From Bosea sp. RAC05 (GTDB lineage: Bacteria; Pseudomonadota; Alphaproteobacteria; Rhizobiales; Beijerinckiaceae), in NCBI RefSeq assembly GCF_001713455.1, contig NZ_CP016463.1, positions 372,001 through 436,000 of the forward strand: a stretch of 64,000 nt of DNA, given 5' to 3'. Below the pieces are notes generated by a model, which was not told the origin of the DNA, made no database searches, and saw only the letters and a program-made list of their open reading frames with translations. Positions 54,682 through 63,667 of this stretch are shown here, one piece after another; within the stretch, counting starts at the first letter, position 1, and every line of letters begins with the position of its first letter. The position numbers and the translations under genes are program-made.

Positions 54682-55841
54682 GGGCAGAGCGCTCCGAGGT
54701 CGTCTAGATCCCCGTCGGTCGTCAGTGCGTTAGACACGCTTCGGTCTCGATAGACGGCCACTGCGATCTGGTAGAGGCTGTCCTGGTCGATCGCGCGGAA
54801 CGGGTGCCGCTCGATCGACGCGATGGCCTGTTGGACGATCATGTCCAAGTTCGGCGCAGAACCCGCGGTGAACACATCGAAGGCGCTGTAGCGGTCGTTG
54901 GTGCCTCTCATCACCGCAATAGGATCCGCGCCGTCATGAGCGTGGAAAACGCGACGCAGCTCATGCGCCGCCCGAAGCCGCTCCATCGGCACCGATTTGA
55001 CCCTTTGGGCGATCAGCTCGGTCAGGAGCGCCCGGCCAAGCCGCATGGAGGAAAAGGCTTCAAGATCGCCGCGCGCGCCTTGAACGGCTTCGACGTCGAG
55101 AACCTCGAAACGAACGGCATCGAGATGGCTCGTGTCGACGGCTCGCTCATGCTTGAAGGCGAGCTCGCGGATCGCCTGCAGCTCGAACAGTCCATAGACA
55201 GGCGCTGACCGGTAGCCGACGGAATTGGTACCCGCCCAGAAAGGTTGTTCCTGCCGAAGGGTCGGTCGCCCGGTCGGCTCGATCCAGAACGGGACCAGTG
55301 GCCTGTCCGGTGGCACTCTACCCTTGTTGTCATCGATCTGATGAAGAAAGCGCACCGCCATCATCGGCGCCAGCGTCCGCTCGAAAACGGCGTCACCGAT
55401 GACCATGAAATTGGGTGCGTGCTTCAGCAGCTGGGCTGTCAGCGGCTCGCGCTCGATGTTCGCGATCGGCTGAGCGCGCTTGGTCCCATTGAACCGCATC
55501 GTATGAATGCCCAGGGACGCATCGATAGCGCCACTGATGTCCCAGTCCATCGACGCTTCGCCGAGGAGGCGCAGGCCCAGCGCCAGAGTTGGATCCCGTC
55601 GTGCTTCCGTGTAGTCGGCCTGAACATGAGGGCTGCGCAGCTCTTTGCCATCGCGCACAGGGCGCCACAGCTGACCGTCATGATGACGCCATTCCATGCC
55701 GGCAGGCCCGCGCAGAACGACAGGCGCCGCTTTGGCGGAGACGCAACGGACATCGAGGTCGAGGGTGCCGGAGACGAAGCCTTTGCCTCGAGGCGCGGCG
55801 ATGCGCGCTTTCAGGCGCGCCTTCTTGGCCGTCATGTTCAT
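54678..55841 (-). CDS. hypothetical protein, paralogue of the next gene
   Basis: 387 residues; basic N terminus (TAKKARLKARIAAPRGKG), then a beta-rich segment, helical middle and C-terminal helices. The block around DGQLWRPVRD and SPHVQAD matches the downstream gene. No enzyme motif is visible. Gap to the previous operon gene is 37 bases. Confidence 0.7.
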   Translation of the reverse strand: MNMTAKKARLKARIAAPRGKGFVSGTLDLDVRCVSAKAAPVVLRGPAGMEWRHHDGQLWRPVRDGKELRSPHVQADYTEARRDPTLALGLRLLGEASMDWDISGAIDASLGIHTMRFNGTKRAQPIANIEREPLTAQLLKHAPNFMVIGDAVFERTLAPMMAVRFLHQIDDNKGRVPPDRPLVPFWIEPTGRPTLRQEQPFWAGTNSVGYRSAPVYGLFELQAIRELAFKHERAVDTSHLDAVRFEVLDVEAVQGARGDLEAFSSMRLGRALLTELIAQRVKSVPMERLRAAHELRRVFHAHDGADPIAVMRGTNDRYSAFDVFTAGSAPNLDMIVQQAIASIERHPFRAIDQDSLYQIAVAVYRDRSVSNALTTDGDLDDLGALCP

Positions 55842-55878
55842 CGAGCCGAGACCCCCAGCCGCAGGAATAGCGCGATCG

Positions 55879-56358
55879 TCACGGTGAGGGAGAAGGCTGC
55901 TCGCCGATGACGATCAGGCTGCGCTCGCTGATCCCCTTCTTCGTCATCCAGTCGAGCGGGGAGATATCGAAGCCCAAGGCTTGCTCATCGACGGCTTCGC
56001 CCACGGCCTGATCGCACGAGAGGCCGTCGGTCGCCTCCTCGATGTACCAGTTGTATTCGTGCCAGGCGTAGATCACGGCCTGGGCATGATAGAGGACAGG
56101 GGTCGTCACACCCTGCTGCGACGGCGCCTCATGGACATCGAATGAAAAGTCGGCGTTGTGATCGCCGGCCTTGCCCAGCAGGCGATCGCCGATCGCAGCA
56201 ATGCTGTCCGTCCGGGGGAAAATCATGGCGTCCGGGACGGGAAAAGCCTCGTCGCCATGAGCCCGCGCGATATAGAACTGCAGCATGGCGGCGAGAACAC
56301 CGGTCTCGTTGTAGCCGGCCTTTTCGAGCGGCCGCGAAACGTCGATCACCAATCGCAT
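55879..56358 (-). CDS. hypothetical protein
   Basis: Start ATG 56358 has GGAGGA directly upstream. The 159 residues form an alpha/beta protein beginning MRLVIDVSRPLEKAG, with an aromatic-rich middle (YAWHEYNWYIEEA). Unknown function; 76 bases separate it from the previous operon gene. Confidence 0.65.
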   Translation of the reverse strand: MRLVIDVSRPLEKAGYNETGVLAAMLQFYIARAHGDEAFPVPDAMIFPRTDSIAAIGDRLLGKAGDHNADFSFDVHEAPSQQGVTTPVLYHAQAVIYAWHEYNWYIEEATDGLSCDQAVGEAVDEQALGFDISPLDWMTKKGISERSLIVIGEQPSPSP

Positions 56359-56434
56359 GGAATCCTCCAGAAACTGGTTTGACCATAGCTTCGCAGCTTG
56401 CAAACCACGATCAGAGGCCGAGCAGGCCACAGGA

Positions 56435-57193
56435 TCAGGGGGATGGAACAGGTGCCGCGGGATCGGGCCTGGCCTCGACGACCTGACCGCCGATCTTCGA
56501 TATCCACTCCGCCAGCTTGTCCTGTCGCTCCTTGCGAGCATGGACGACGAGGGTCACGAGTTTGCGCTCCGAGAGCCAGCCCGCAAGATGATCCACAAGA
56601 TCGATGCCATCGGCGCCGCTGTTGAATTCGATCGATCCGCTCTCGACCTTGACGATCGCATGAGGAGCGCACGCCTCGGTATCGAGATCGTTCTCGACGA
56701 CCTTGTCGTCCACCTTGCCGATGCAGTCGTGGACGTAGCCGTCGCTGGGCCATTCCGGCGGCTCTGACGCGAGATAGTCCCGCCAGTCGGCGCCTGTCAG
56801 GGTCAGTGATTTCGGCCGGGCCTTGGCGGTCGCCGGATTGTAGGGGCACTCGACTTTGAGCTTCGCCGCCTTGCCGGACGCCAGCGCCTCGGCAACCCGG
56901 TCGGGCTCGACGCGAACGGCCTGGCTCACCGTCAGGTGGCGGATCATGAACTTCTGGGCTAGCTCGACCATGTCCACGGTCGCATAGATGGAGTAGGGCG
57001 GCTCGGGCTGCCTGACGTAGCCTTCCTTGATCGTCACGATGTCATCGTCCTGAACGAGAGCGTCGTCCAGGTCATCGGTTTCCTCACCGCGAAAAACGAG
57101 AATGCACTCCTCGACGTAGGAGTCGCCCGGCCAGGAAATCGGGTCGTCAAGAAACGCCCTCCACTGGACGCCCGTCATCGAGATTGTTGCCAT
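56435..57193 (-). CDS. hypothetical protein with internal duplication
   Basis: 252 residues. Two copies of a domain of about 55 residues: residues 3-58 (ISMTGVQWRAFLDDP, WPGDSYVEECILVF) and 128-188 (SLTLTGADWRDYLASEP, WPSDGYVHDCIGKV), sharing T-G-x-x-W-R-x-[FY]-L, W-P-x-[DG]-[SG]-Y-V-x-[ED]-C and an Asp-rich turn. The region between is helical. An internal tandem duplication is clear. No known family. Confidence 0.7.
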   Translation of the reverse strand: MATISMTGVQWRAFLDDPISWPGDSYVEECILVFRGEETDDLDDALVQDDDIVTIKEGYVRQPEPPYSIYATVDMVELAQKFMIRHLTVSQAVRVEPDRVAEALASGKAAKLKVECPYNPATAKARPKSLTLTGADWRDYLASEPPEWPSDGYVHDCIGKVDDKVVENDLDTEACAPHAIVKVESGSIEFNSGADGIDLVDHLAGWLSERKLVTLVVHARKERQDKLAEWISKIGGQVVEARPDPAAPVPSP

Positions 57194-57209
57194 GAGACGA
57201 CGTGTCCTC

Positions 57210-57704
57210 TCAGGGCGCCGGGGCGGTGGGCTCGGCGGCCAACGCAGCCAGACGCTTGCCGGCGTCCGTCAGCCAGCGGCCATCCATCCGATTTTCGGAA
57301 AGGCCCAGCGCTACAAGCGAGTCCGCCACCTCGATGACCTCGCCGTTTGCGCCCTTGGAGCCCAGCTTGGCTTCATTGAGGCGGGCCGTGAACAGCAGGA
57401 AGTCGATCTGCTCGGCACTGAGGCTCTCCAGCTCGATCTCGGGCTGGTCTTCTGCGGGTGCGGCCTTGGGCGTGGCCGGAAGCACAAGCCTGACCAGCGC
57501 CTGCATCGCCTGAGCGACCGTAGCCAGCTCCGCCTGCCCAATGCGCTCATCCTCACGGAAAGGGGCGAAGCGTTCGGTCTGCGAGAAAGCCTTCAGGGCG
57601 CGGCCCTTGAGCAGCCCGGTGGACTTCCAGTCGAGGATGTCCTGGCAACGCTGGGCGAGATCGACCAGGTCGACATCGGCCTTGGGGGATTTCGAATCTG
57701 ACAT
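57210..57704 (-). CDS. hypothetical helical protein
   Basis: 164 residues, mostly helical, acidic, cytoplasmic. It lies 17 bases after the 57722 gene and 16 bases before the duplicated-domain gene, in the same operon. No motif. Confidence 0.65.
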   Translation of the reverse strand: MSDSKSPKADVDLVDLAQRCQDILDWKSTGLLKGRALKAFSQTERFAPFREDERIGQAELATVAQAMQALVRLVLPATPKAAPAEDQPEIELESLSAEQIDFLLFTARLNEAKLGSKGANGEVIEVADSLVALGLSENRMDGRWLTDAGKRLAALAAEPTAPAP

Positions 57705-57721
57705 GCCGCGTTCTCCAGTGT

Positions 57722-58156
57722 TCAGACTGTAGCGCCAGTTCCAGCAATCCGGAACGCGCCATCGGCCGCCTGCGCCAGCGCGCTTTCTGCGAGCGCAAAC
57801 TCGTCCTTGAGCCAGTCAGGCGGGTTACCGCCGCAGGCTTCGACGAAAGCCCTGCACGCATCGAGCGCTGCGCGATATCCCTCATGATCGGGAGCGCGGC
57901 CGGCTGGCGAAGGATCGCCGACCAACTCGGGCTCGGGCGCAGCTGCAACCATGCCGCGGTAGACTGCGACCGCGATCATGCCGTCGTCCCAATCGATGGT
58001 CTCGCCGGCGACATACGACTGCAGGTCGTCTCGGCACCGCTCCAGTGCTTCGGATCCCGCCGCAATCATCTCGAATGGAAGAGCGCTATCAGCGTGCTGG
58101 CGTTGCGCGTCATCGACAGGCAACAGCCGCCACGAAGGCCTGGAGGCTTCAGACAT
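57722..58156 (-). CDS. hypothetical protein
   Basis: The ATG at 58156 has GGGGGAG 9 bases upstream, embedded in the Gly codons of the preceding gene; upstream in-frame starts are less likely. The 144 residues are helical and acidic (for example GETIDWDDGMIAVAVYRGM). It starts one base after the previous stop. No family. Confidence 0.6.
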   Translation of the reverse strand: MSEASRPSWRLLPVDDAQRQHADSALPFEMIAAGSEALERCRDDLQSYVAGETIDWDDGMIAVAVYRGMVAAAPEPELVGDPSPAGRAPDHEGYRAALDACRAFVEACGGNPPDWLKDEFALAESALAQAADGAFRIAGTGATV

Positions 58157-58157
58157 C

Positions 58158-58385
58158 TTAGCCATCTCCCCCACCGCCGTCACCGCCCCCGCCACCTCCG
58201 CAGCCGTTCGGGGCCGTATCGCAGCCTGCCTGATTGGCTCCGCCGAACCCGGCCGGGTTTCCACCGTCTGAAGATGAGCTTGCCGACGAACGCTGACGAT
58301 CGCGCCGTCGCCGCTCGGCAGCAGCGTCGGCATCGATTTGAGGCTGAGGTCGCTCCGGGCCGAGTTTCGAGAAGGGCCAGATCAT
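58158..58385 (-). CDS. small Gly-rich protein
   Basis: 75 residues starting MIWPFSKLGPER, a basic Arg-rich middle and a Ser/Gly-rich tail ending in runs of Gly and Asp (CGGGGGGDGGGGDG) with two Cys (AGCDTAPNGCG). The start overlaps the upstream stop (ATGA). The Gly tail encodes the ribosome site of the next gene. It may be a small scaffold or surface protein. Confidence 0.6.
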   Translation of the reverse strand: MIWPFSKLGPERPQPQIDADAAAERRRRDRQRSSASSSSDGGNPAGFGGANQAGCDTAPNGCGGGGGGDGGGGDG

Positions 58386-58969
58386 GCGACCTCGCTTGCG
58401 ATCATCTCTGAGCTGCCGGGGGCGAAGCTCAGACATTCGATGGCGCGGGCCATCTCGGCATAATCGCGGGCGACACGCTGGCGATCATAGGCGCCGGTGC
58501 GCTGCTGCATCTCCCGCATCTTGACCTGGCAAAGCTCGGCGGCCGCGGCCATAGCCTGCCGCATGGCCGCGGAGCCGTACTGCTTCAGCAGCGGTTGCGC
58601 GGCTGCAGTGGCATGAGCCGTCAGGATCGTGGCGGCGCTGTAGCCAAAGCTCCGAGCGGCGTCTTCGGCACTGTAATAGCCCACGGTCTTCGAGAAATAC
58701 TCGGCCGCCGATCGGCAGACATTCGATGCCAGAGCCATCACCGGGTGAACTGCAGCAGGGGGAACGACCGGTTCCGGCATCAACGCCGCGGTATAGGCCT
58801 GCATGTAGGCGATACAGGCACTTTCCAGATCAGCCACCTGGCCGTTTTCAGGGAAGCCGGGATCGAGGGCCCGCAACTGGTGAGCTTGGGCGGCCTTGAG
58901 CGCGATGCGATGAGCGCGTGCCTCTGCAGGCGTCATGGGTGCGGCGAGAAGTGAGGCGGCCGACGTCAT
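58382..58969 (-). CDS. hypothetical helical protein
   Basis: 195 residues from ATG 58969 (ATGA overlap with the glycosylase-like gene stop). Ala-rich helices throughout, with several Cys, no signal peptide. Unknown. Confidence 0.65.
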   Translation of the reverse strand: MTSAASLLAAPMTPAEARAHRIALKAAQAHQLRALDPGFPENGQVADLESACIAYMQAYTAALMPEPVVPPAAVHPVMALASNVCRSAAEYFSKTVGYYSAEDAARSFGYSAATILTAHATAAAQPLLKQYGSAAMRQAMAAAAELCQVKMREMQQRTGAYDRQRVARDYAEMARAIECLSFAPGSSEMIASEVA

Positions 58970-59541
58970 GCTGCAAGCCTGCCGGTTCTGGAATCGATGA
59001 CGCCCGTGGCACAGGCGCGCCAGATCAGGGTGTCTACGGTGGCGACGCGGAAGTTCGAGAGCCGAGCGAGATGCTCGCAGAGAAGCTGGGCGGTGGTACC
59101 ATGAAGCTGCGCAAGCCGATCGAGATGGACGTCGGGCTTGGCGACATCCACGCCGAAATTCTTCGCGAGGTGGTACTTCGTGATCTGGCCGATCCAAGGC
59201 AGCGCTGCCAGAAACTCCAGCCGATCGGCGGCCAACAAGAAGCCCCTGTGGAGATACTCGCGATCCTTCCAGATCCGGTCGATGGCTCCAGCCTTGCCGG
59301 GATGACGGAAAACCGAGAACGCACTCTCGCCGGCGAGCAGTGCGACCTTGACCTTGTCGAAGATCTTCCGGGCGATCTCGAATTTCATCCCCGAATTGCA
59401 GATGACGAAGATCGTCTCCAGGGCGAAGTCATCGGGCGTCTTCGGTTCGCAGATGCCCTCGGCCCATTCGATATCGCCTTGAGCCCAGCCCAGGCGATGG
59501 AGCCTGGAGACTGCCTCGTCGAAATCGGCCTTGCTCATCAT
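58966..59541 (-). CDS. helix-hairpin-helix DNA glycosylase-like protein
   Basis: 191 residues. A helix-hairpin-helix at 113-130 (ALPWIGQITKYHLAKNFG) is followed by AKPDVHLDRLA, with Asp137 and Asp141 as candidate catalytic acids, matching the HhH-GPD plan (hairpin then Asp on the next helix). Such enzymes excise damaged bases. The iron-sulphur cluster Cys of Nth is not obvious. It is a member of the 12-gene operon, coupled to its neighbours by ATGA on both sides, so an operon role in DNA metabolism is plausible. Confidence 0.65.
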   Translation of the reverse strand: MMSKADFDEAVSRLHRLGWAQGDIEWAEGICEPKTPDDFALETIFVICNSGMKFEIARKIFDKVKVALLAGESAFSVFRHPGKAGAIDRIWKDREYLHRGFLLAADRLEFLAALPWIGQITKYHLAKNFGVDVAKPDVHLDRLAQLHGTTAQLLCEHLARLSNFRVATVDTLIWRACATGVIDSRTGRLAA

Positions 59542-60467
59542 GGCCGCGGACCTTCGGCCTCGATCTCGGTTTCAGCGCCCTTGGCTTCCTGCAGGATCCG
59601 GTCATTTTCGGCGCGAGCCATATCCTTGTCCCAGTTCGACTTGAGACAGGGGCCCTTTCCTGCGAGCCAGGCGTCGAGTTCCTCGACCGTGAACCAGCCG
59701 AAATTGACGGACTTCTGGTCCATCGGGTTCATGAAGAACATGACCGGGTGCTTGGTTTCGATCGGGTTGGGCAGCCCTACCCGAGAGCCCAGGGTGCGAC
59801 CAGGCGACAGAGCGTGATACCCGAACTTGTCCGGCCATTTTGTGAACCGGCCCGGGTTGCGCTCTTGAGCGGCCTTGATCCGCTCGATGATCCCGGTCGC
59901 GTCAACGTCATCGAGAAGCGCATTCTGCTGGAGATCGCTGTCGAGCATATACTGCAGCTTCTCAGGATCGATCGCGCTGGGGATGGCCAGCACGACGCCG
60001 GAGCGCGCAAACGGATTGCTGCAGCTGCCTCCCATCCAGATCGCGAAATCGCCGCGCTGCATGGCCTCAGCCAGTTTGGAGACAGCTTCGACGGCCTCCC
60101 CGCGTGCGACGAGACACAGACGGTTCTCCTCCCAGGCGCCGCTGATCAGATCAGTGCCCCACAGGTGCGAACGGTAATCGATCTCGTGATACGGACCGAA
60201 GCTGCCGAAGCGCAGGATCGCGACCGTATCCTTCTGCCGAGTGGCAGGAATGGCGATGCGCTTCTTGATTTCGAGCGAGACGGGGACAGGACCGGCCGCC
60301 GTGCGAGAGGCGATGCCCTGTGGTCGAGCTGGCATTTCCACGCCGGCAGCGTGCCGCAAGCCACCGATGCCGCACTCATGCTCAGATGTGTAGTCGGCGC
60401 CGACCAGGATCGCGCAGATAGCACCTGCATTATTCGACAGAATTTCGACCTTGGGAGACCGCTTCAT
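59538..60467 (-). CDS. hypothetical protein
   Basis: From ATG 60467 (AGGAAAGGGA upstream), 309 residues. It overlaps the previous gene (ATGA, 60464-60467). Alpha/beta with RKD- and W-rich patches, no recognised motif, no signal peptide. The operon setting next to a DNA glycosylase-like protein is the only clue. Confidence 0.7.
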   Translation of the reverse strand: MKRSPKVEILSNNAGAICAILVGADYTSEHECGIGGLRHAAGVEMPARPQGIASRTAAGPVPVSLEIKKRIAIPATRQKDTVAILRFGSFGPYHEIDYRSHLWGTDLISGAWEENRLCLVARGEAVEAVSKLAEAMQRGDFAIWMGGSCSNPFARSGVVLAIPSAIDPEKLQYMLDSDLQQNALLDDVDATGIIERIKAAQERNPGRFTKWPDKFGYHALSPGRTLGSRVGLPNPIETKHPVMFFMNPMDQKSVNFGWFTVEELDAWLAGKGPCLKSNWDKDMARAENDRILQEAKGAETEIEAEGPRP

Positions 60468-60694
60468 TCCAGTCCCTTTCCTGCGGGCGCGACTCGAACC
60501 CAGAGCGGTTCGAGAGAACGATGATGCTGCGGCCACTGGTGAGCGACAAGGATCCGTCCCATCCACCAGCTTCGCTCGAAACCAGTCGAGCCCTCCTTGT
60601 GCGCAGTCGGGTGGATTGCGCGAACGAGCCGCATGGCTTCGTCATCGGTCGCCGCCGCCGACCTGGGTCCGAGCTGCGGATAGCGATCAGGCAT
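60464..60694 (-). CDS. small basic hypothetical protein
   Basis: 76 residues with coupled start (TGATG at 60692-60696) and coupled end (ATGA at 60464-60467), so it is very likely translated. Rich in Trp and His (WWMGRILVAHQWPQHH). Unknown function. Confidence 0.6.
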   Translation of the reverse strand: MPDRYPQLGPRSAAATDDEAMRLVRAIHPTAHKEGSTGFERSWWMGRILVAHQWPQHHRSLEPLWVRVAPAGKGLE

Positions 60695-60996
60695 CAGCGA
60701 AGCTCGGAGATCGAGAGCAGCTGGTCACCCGGCTCAAGATGGCGCGCATACTCGGCCTTGTCGGCCACGACCTGGGTGTCCGGGAGGATGCGGTAGGCCG
60801 AGCAGACACGAGCAGCCTCTCCCATATTGAGCTCATAGATGTCCATGATCAGCATCAGATTGCTCATTCGGGCGGACTTTCTGTTCCCGAGCCGCCTGAT
60901 GACACGCAAAACATCGAGCGGTGTCAGCCCCTCGTCGCCGGATGCACCGGCTCCGGTCTCACGTCCTGATCGGAGAGAAATCGCCGTCACCGTCAC
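60694..60996 (-). CDS. hypothetical protein, first gene of the 12-gene operon
   Basis: 100 residues from a GTG at 60996. Contains a helical segment (PLDVLRVIRRLGNRKSARM). The gap upstream (60997-61150) must contain the operon promoter. Unknown function. Confidence 0.6.
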   Translation of the reverse strand: MTVTAISLRSGRETGAGASGDEGLTPLDVLRVIRRLGNRKSARMSNLMLIMDIYELNMGEAARVCSAYRILPDTQVVADKAEYARHLEPGDQLLSISELR

Positions 60997-61150
60997 TGGT
61001 ACTCACACTGGAACGAGTAGCACCGTTTCATGGATCGATGATCAAATCCATAAAACTCAAGCTGCAAAGCTCTGATAATGGTGGATATCGATGGTGGCAG
61101 CGGAAGCAGAAGCGTCGTAACCTTCGCCAACAGCATCGATCTTGAGCAAA

Positions 61151-61552
61151 TCAGATGCCGGGCCCGGCGATGCCGCCCTCGAACTGCCGGCTCACCGCCG
61201 CGGGAGCATCGCCGTCTTCGAGCCTGTCGCCATAGTCGCCATAGGCACTGCGGCTGCCGTTCTCATAGGCCTCGAGGCGCGGGAGAACGTTCCCGTCGGC
61301 ATCGACGACACGGATCGAGAAATCGTCGAGACAGCCGATGCCGTTGTTCTCGTGAAAGTGGTCGAGAGCCACTTCGGCACGCTCACCATCGCTCAGGCTG
61401 GGGTCGACGTAGCAAAGATAGATGCCGGGCACGGCCTCATCTTCGGACTCTGACGCCTCGCCTCGCACGATCACATAAACGGGCAGAAGCGTCTCCCGCC
61501 AGGCGCCGTCGCGAACCAGGTCTGCAGCGTTCTCTTCACGGGTTCGGGTCAT
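61151..61552 (-). CDS. acidic hypothetical protein
   Basis: ATG 61552 has GGAG 8 bases upstream; ATG 61570 does not. 133 residues, strongly acidic with strand-rich middle (LLPVYVIVRGEA, GIYLCYVDPSLSDGE). No family. It is divergent from the nuclease candidate at 61682. Confidence 0.6.
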   Translation of the reverse strand: MTRTREENAADLVRDGAWRETLLPVYVIVRGEASESEDEAVPGIYLCYVDPSLSDGERAEVALDHFHENNGIGCLDDFSIRVVDADGNVLPRLEAYENGSRSAYGDYGDRLEDGDAPAAVSRQFEGGIAGPGI

Positions 61553-61681
61553 GCGCGTATCTCCATTCAATTGACGAACCTAGCGGATCCCGATGCAAGC
61601 GACAGCTGCATCGTACCAGGCCCGGTTTGAGGCGCCGGCCCGATGTGCCAGGCTCACCATCGCAACCAAAGGCCGTGACCC

Positions 61682-62704
61682 ATGCTCGTGCTCGTCGACA
61701 CCACCGCTACCAAAAAGCGAGCGCAATCCGTCGTCGAAAAGAACGTCCGGTCGTCACTGCGCTTCATTGGGACGCGCAACATCGGCTTTCCGGCCGGCAA
61801 TTTCGACCGCAAGGTCTATTCGCTTGGCGATGGCGAACTCTGGGCTGCCTTCAGCCCGCCCGATCAGGATGGATCGACGCGGCGCTACTGGAACGGCTTC
61901 GGCATCTTTGAGGAAGGTCGAGCGGCGCAGAACATCACGGTCGAGATCAACATCCCGCTTGAGACGAACGCGGCTCTGGTCGCTGGCTTCTTCGCGCAGG
62001 ATCCGGCCAATGGCGCCACCTATCTGATGCATTCGGGAAAGGTCGGCGGCGGGCGCAAAGGCATCGGCAAGTCGGCCTTTCTAGCCTGGTCGAAATCGGA
62101 GCTTGTCAAGGTCGCTGATGGCGAGGGCAACACGCGCAGCGGGATCATCATCGGAAACATCGACGGCGCCGACCTGACCGGTCGCATCTGGCGCTTTGTC
62201 CAGCTCGTCTCAGGTTTCAAGGAAGCGGTATCGACAGGGGCGCTCGACAACGACGAGTTCAGGGCCAAGGTCGAGGAGACGGACCGGTACCGGAGGGAGT
62301 TTTCAGGGCGTAAGAGGGGCAAGCGATCGGCCGGCGAGATCGACTACCTGAGCTATCACGGGGACATCGTCGATGCGTTGTTCGAGGAACGCTCAGCGCG
62401 GCAAGGACCAGGCGAGGTGGTTGCCAGCACGGTCCACATCGATCTGTTCGTGAAGCGAAACGGAGCGCTGACCGAGATCTATGAGATCAAGCCTAAAACC
62501 GACCGGGACTCTCTGTACAAGGCGATCGGACAGCTGATGACCCACAGTGCCGGATCGAGCGCCAAGCGTTGGGTCGTGCTGCCAACGGATCAGGAGATCA
62601 TGCCGGAGTTCCGCGCGGCGTTCGCCGAGCTTGCGATCGCGATCCGCCTCTTTCGGGTCGATCGGCAGCGGTCAGGCGTGAAGGTGACGCTCATTGCGGC
62701 CTGA
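61682..62704 (+). CDS. PD-(D/E)XK-type nuclease candidate
   Basis: 340 residues. The C-terminal third holds a restriction-fold core: Asp254 in HIDLFVK, then 14 residues on Glu268-x-Lys270 in YEIKP, then a helix DSLYKAIGQLMTH. This matches the D-(X)n-E-X-K metal site. The middle carries LMHSGKVGGGRKGIGKSAF (about 115-133), a Gly/Lys-rich segment often seen in DNA-targeting or defence proteins. No signal peptide. A role as a restriction-like or repair endonuclease is inferred; target unknown. Confidence 0.6.
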   Translation: MLVLVDTTATKKRAQSVVEKNVRSSLRFIGTRNIGFPAGNFDRKVYSLGDGELWAAFSPPDQDGSTRRYWNGFGIFEEGRAAQNITVEINIPLETNAALVAGFFAQDPANGATYLMHSGKVGGGRKGIGKSAFLAWSKSELVKVADGEGNTRSGIIIGNIDGADLTGRIWRFVQLVSGFKEAVSTGALDNDEFRAKVEETDRYRREFSGRKRGKRSAGEIDYLSYHGDIVDALFEERSARQGPGEVVASTVHIDLFVKRNGALTEIYEIKPKTDRDSLYKAIGQLMTHSAGSSAKRWVVLPTDQEIMPEFRAAFAELAIAIRLFRVDRQRSGVKVTLIAA

Positions 62705-62707
62705 CAT

Positions 62708-62971
62708 TCAGGGCCGAGGGGTGTCACCACCGGTGGCGGGCACGATCGACCAGCCGTAGATCCGCCCCCCACTTCGTCTGCCGCGGACGGTTTCCAGCCG
62801 CGAGACGATGTGGCCCTTTTGCTCAAGCAGCCTGAGGTGACCACGCGCGGCCGCCAGCGTCCAGCCGAATCGGTTTGCGACTGAATCGGTCCGAACCGGC
62901 CCCTCGCGCTTCAGGAAGTCGAGCAGGCTTTCATCAGGGTAACCGGCGCCGAGCTGTACGACCTCGCCCAT
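62708..62971 (-). CDS. small winged-helix protein
   Basis: 87 residues with a winged-helix core (LLDFLKREGPVRTDSVANRF, LRLLEQKGHIVSRLE, then a basic wing RGRRSGGRIYGW). A DNA-binding regulator of ordinary size. It starts 3 bases after the 62975 gene. Confidence 0.7.
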   Translation of the reverse strand: MGEVVQLGAGYPDESLLDFLKREGPVRTDSVANRFGWTLAAARGHLRLLEQKGHIVSRLETVRGRRSGGRIYGWSIVPATGGDTPRP

Positions 62972-62974
62972 GTC

Positions 62975-63667
62975 TCAGGCCGCCGGCCGCTGCTCGATCA
63001 TCGCCGAGATCGGCGCGGCGGCGATCTGCATCAGGGTGCGTTCGATCTCGTCAGGCGCAACCAGGGCAGCGAGCGCTTTGCGCAGCTCCGCGATTTTGGC
63101 CGCGAAGACCTGCAGAGCCTTCTCGTTGTCACCTGTGGCGGGAATGGCGGCGACGATGCGGCCCTGCTCCTTCACGACCTTGGGCCATGGCTCGATGATC
63201 CACCGGTTCGGCCAATCGCCATTGACGTTGTACGAGCGCATCAGAACGTCGCCGCCGAAGGTTACGCCACGCTCGATGTCGCGCCATGACAGCTGCAGCC
63301 CATCGCCCGATGCATCATATGAACGCGTCGGGTCGACCTTCACGAGGAACCAGCGCTCCCATTTGATCTTGAAGCGGGCATCGAGCTTGGCGCGGATGGC
63401 CGACAGCACGGCGTTGAGATCGGTACCGAACTCGGCGTCGCCGGTCTCCTCACAGCGGGCCGAGACACCGACGCCGATAGTCTGTGCCGGCGGCGGTGCG
63501 TCCTTCTGGTCGAAGCGCTTCTCCAGGTAGAGATCGATCTCGACCTTCCGGATGGCGGTGCGGCTTTTGCCCTCCTCGCCTTCGCCGATGACGTGCTCGA
63601 CGTCGAAATAGACCGTATCGAACTTCTTGCCGCGACCAGGGCTGGTGCGGAGCTTAGCCTTCGCCAT
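62975..63667 (-). CDS. hypothetical protein
   Basis: From ATG 63667 (GGAG 6 bases upstream), 230 residues. Basic start (AKAKLRTSPGRGKKF), then a strand-rich body with many charged pairs, and a helical end. No family recognised. Overlaps the serine recombinase end by 14 bases. Confidence 0.65.
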   Translation of the reverse strand: MAKAKLRTSPGRGKKFDTVYFDVEHVIGEGEEGKSRTAIRKVEIDLYLEKRFDQKDAPPPAQTIGVGVSARCEETGDAEFGTDLNAVLSAIRAKLDARFKIKWERWFLVKVDPTRSYDASGDGLQLSWRDIERGVTFGGDVLMRSYNVNGDWPNRWIIEPWPKVVKEQGRIVAAIPATGDNEKALQVFAAKIAELRKALAALVAPDEIERTLMQIAAAPISAMIEQRPAA

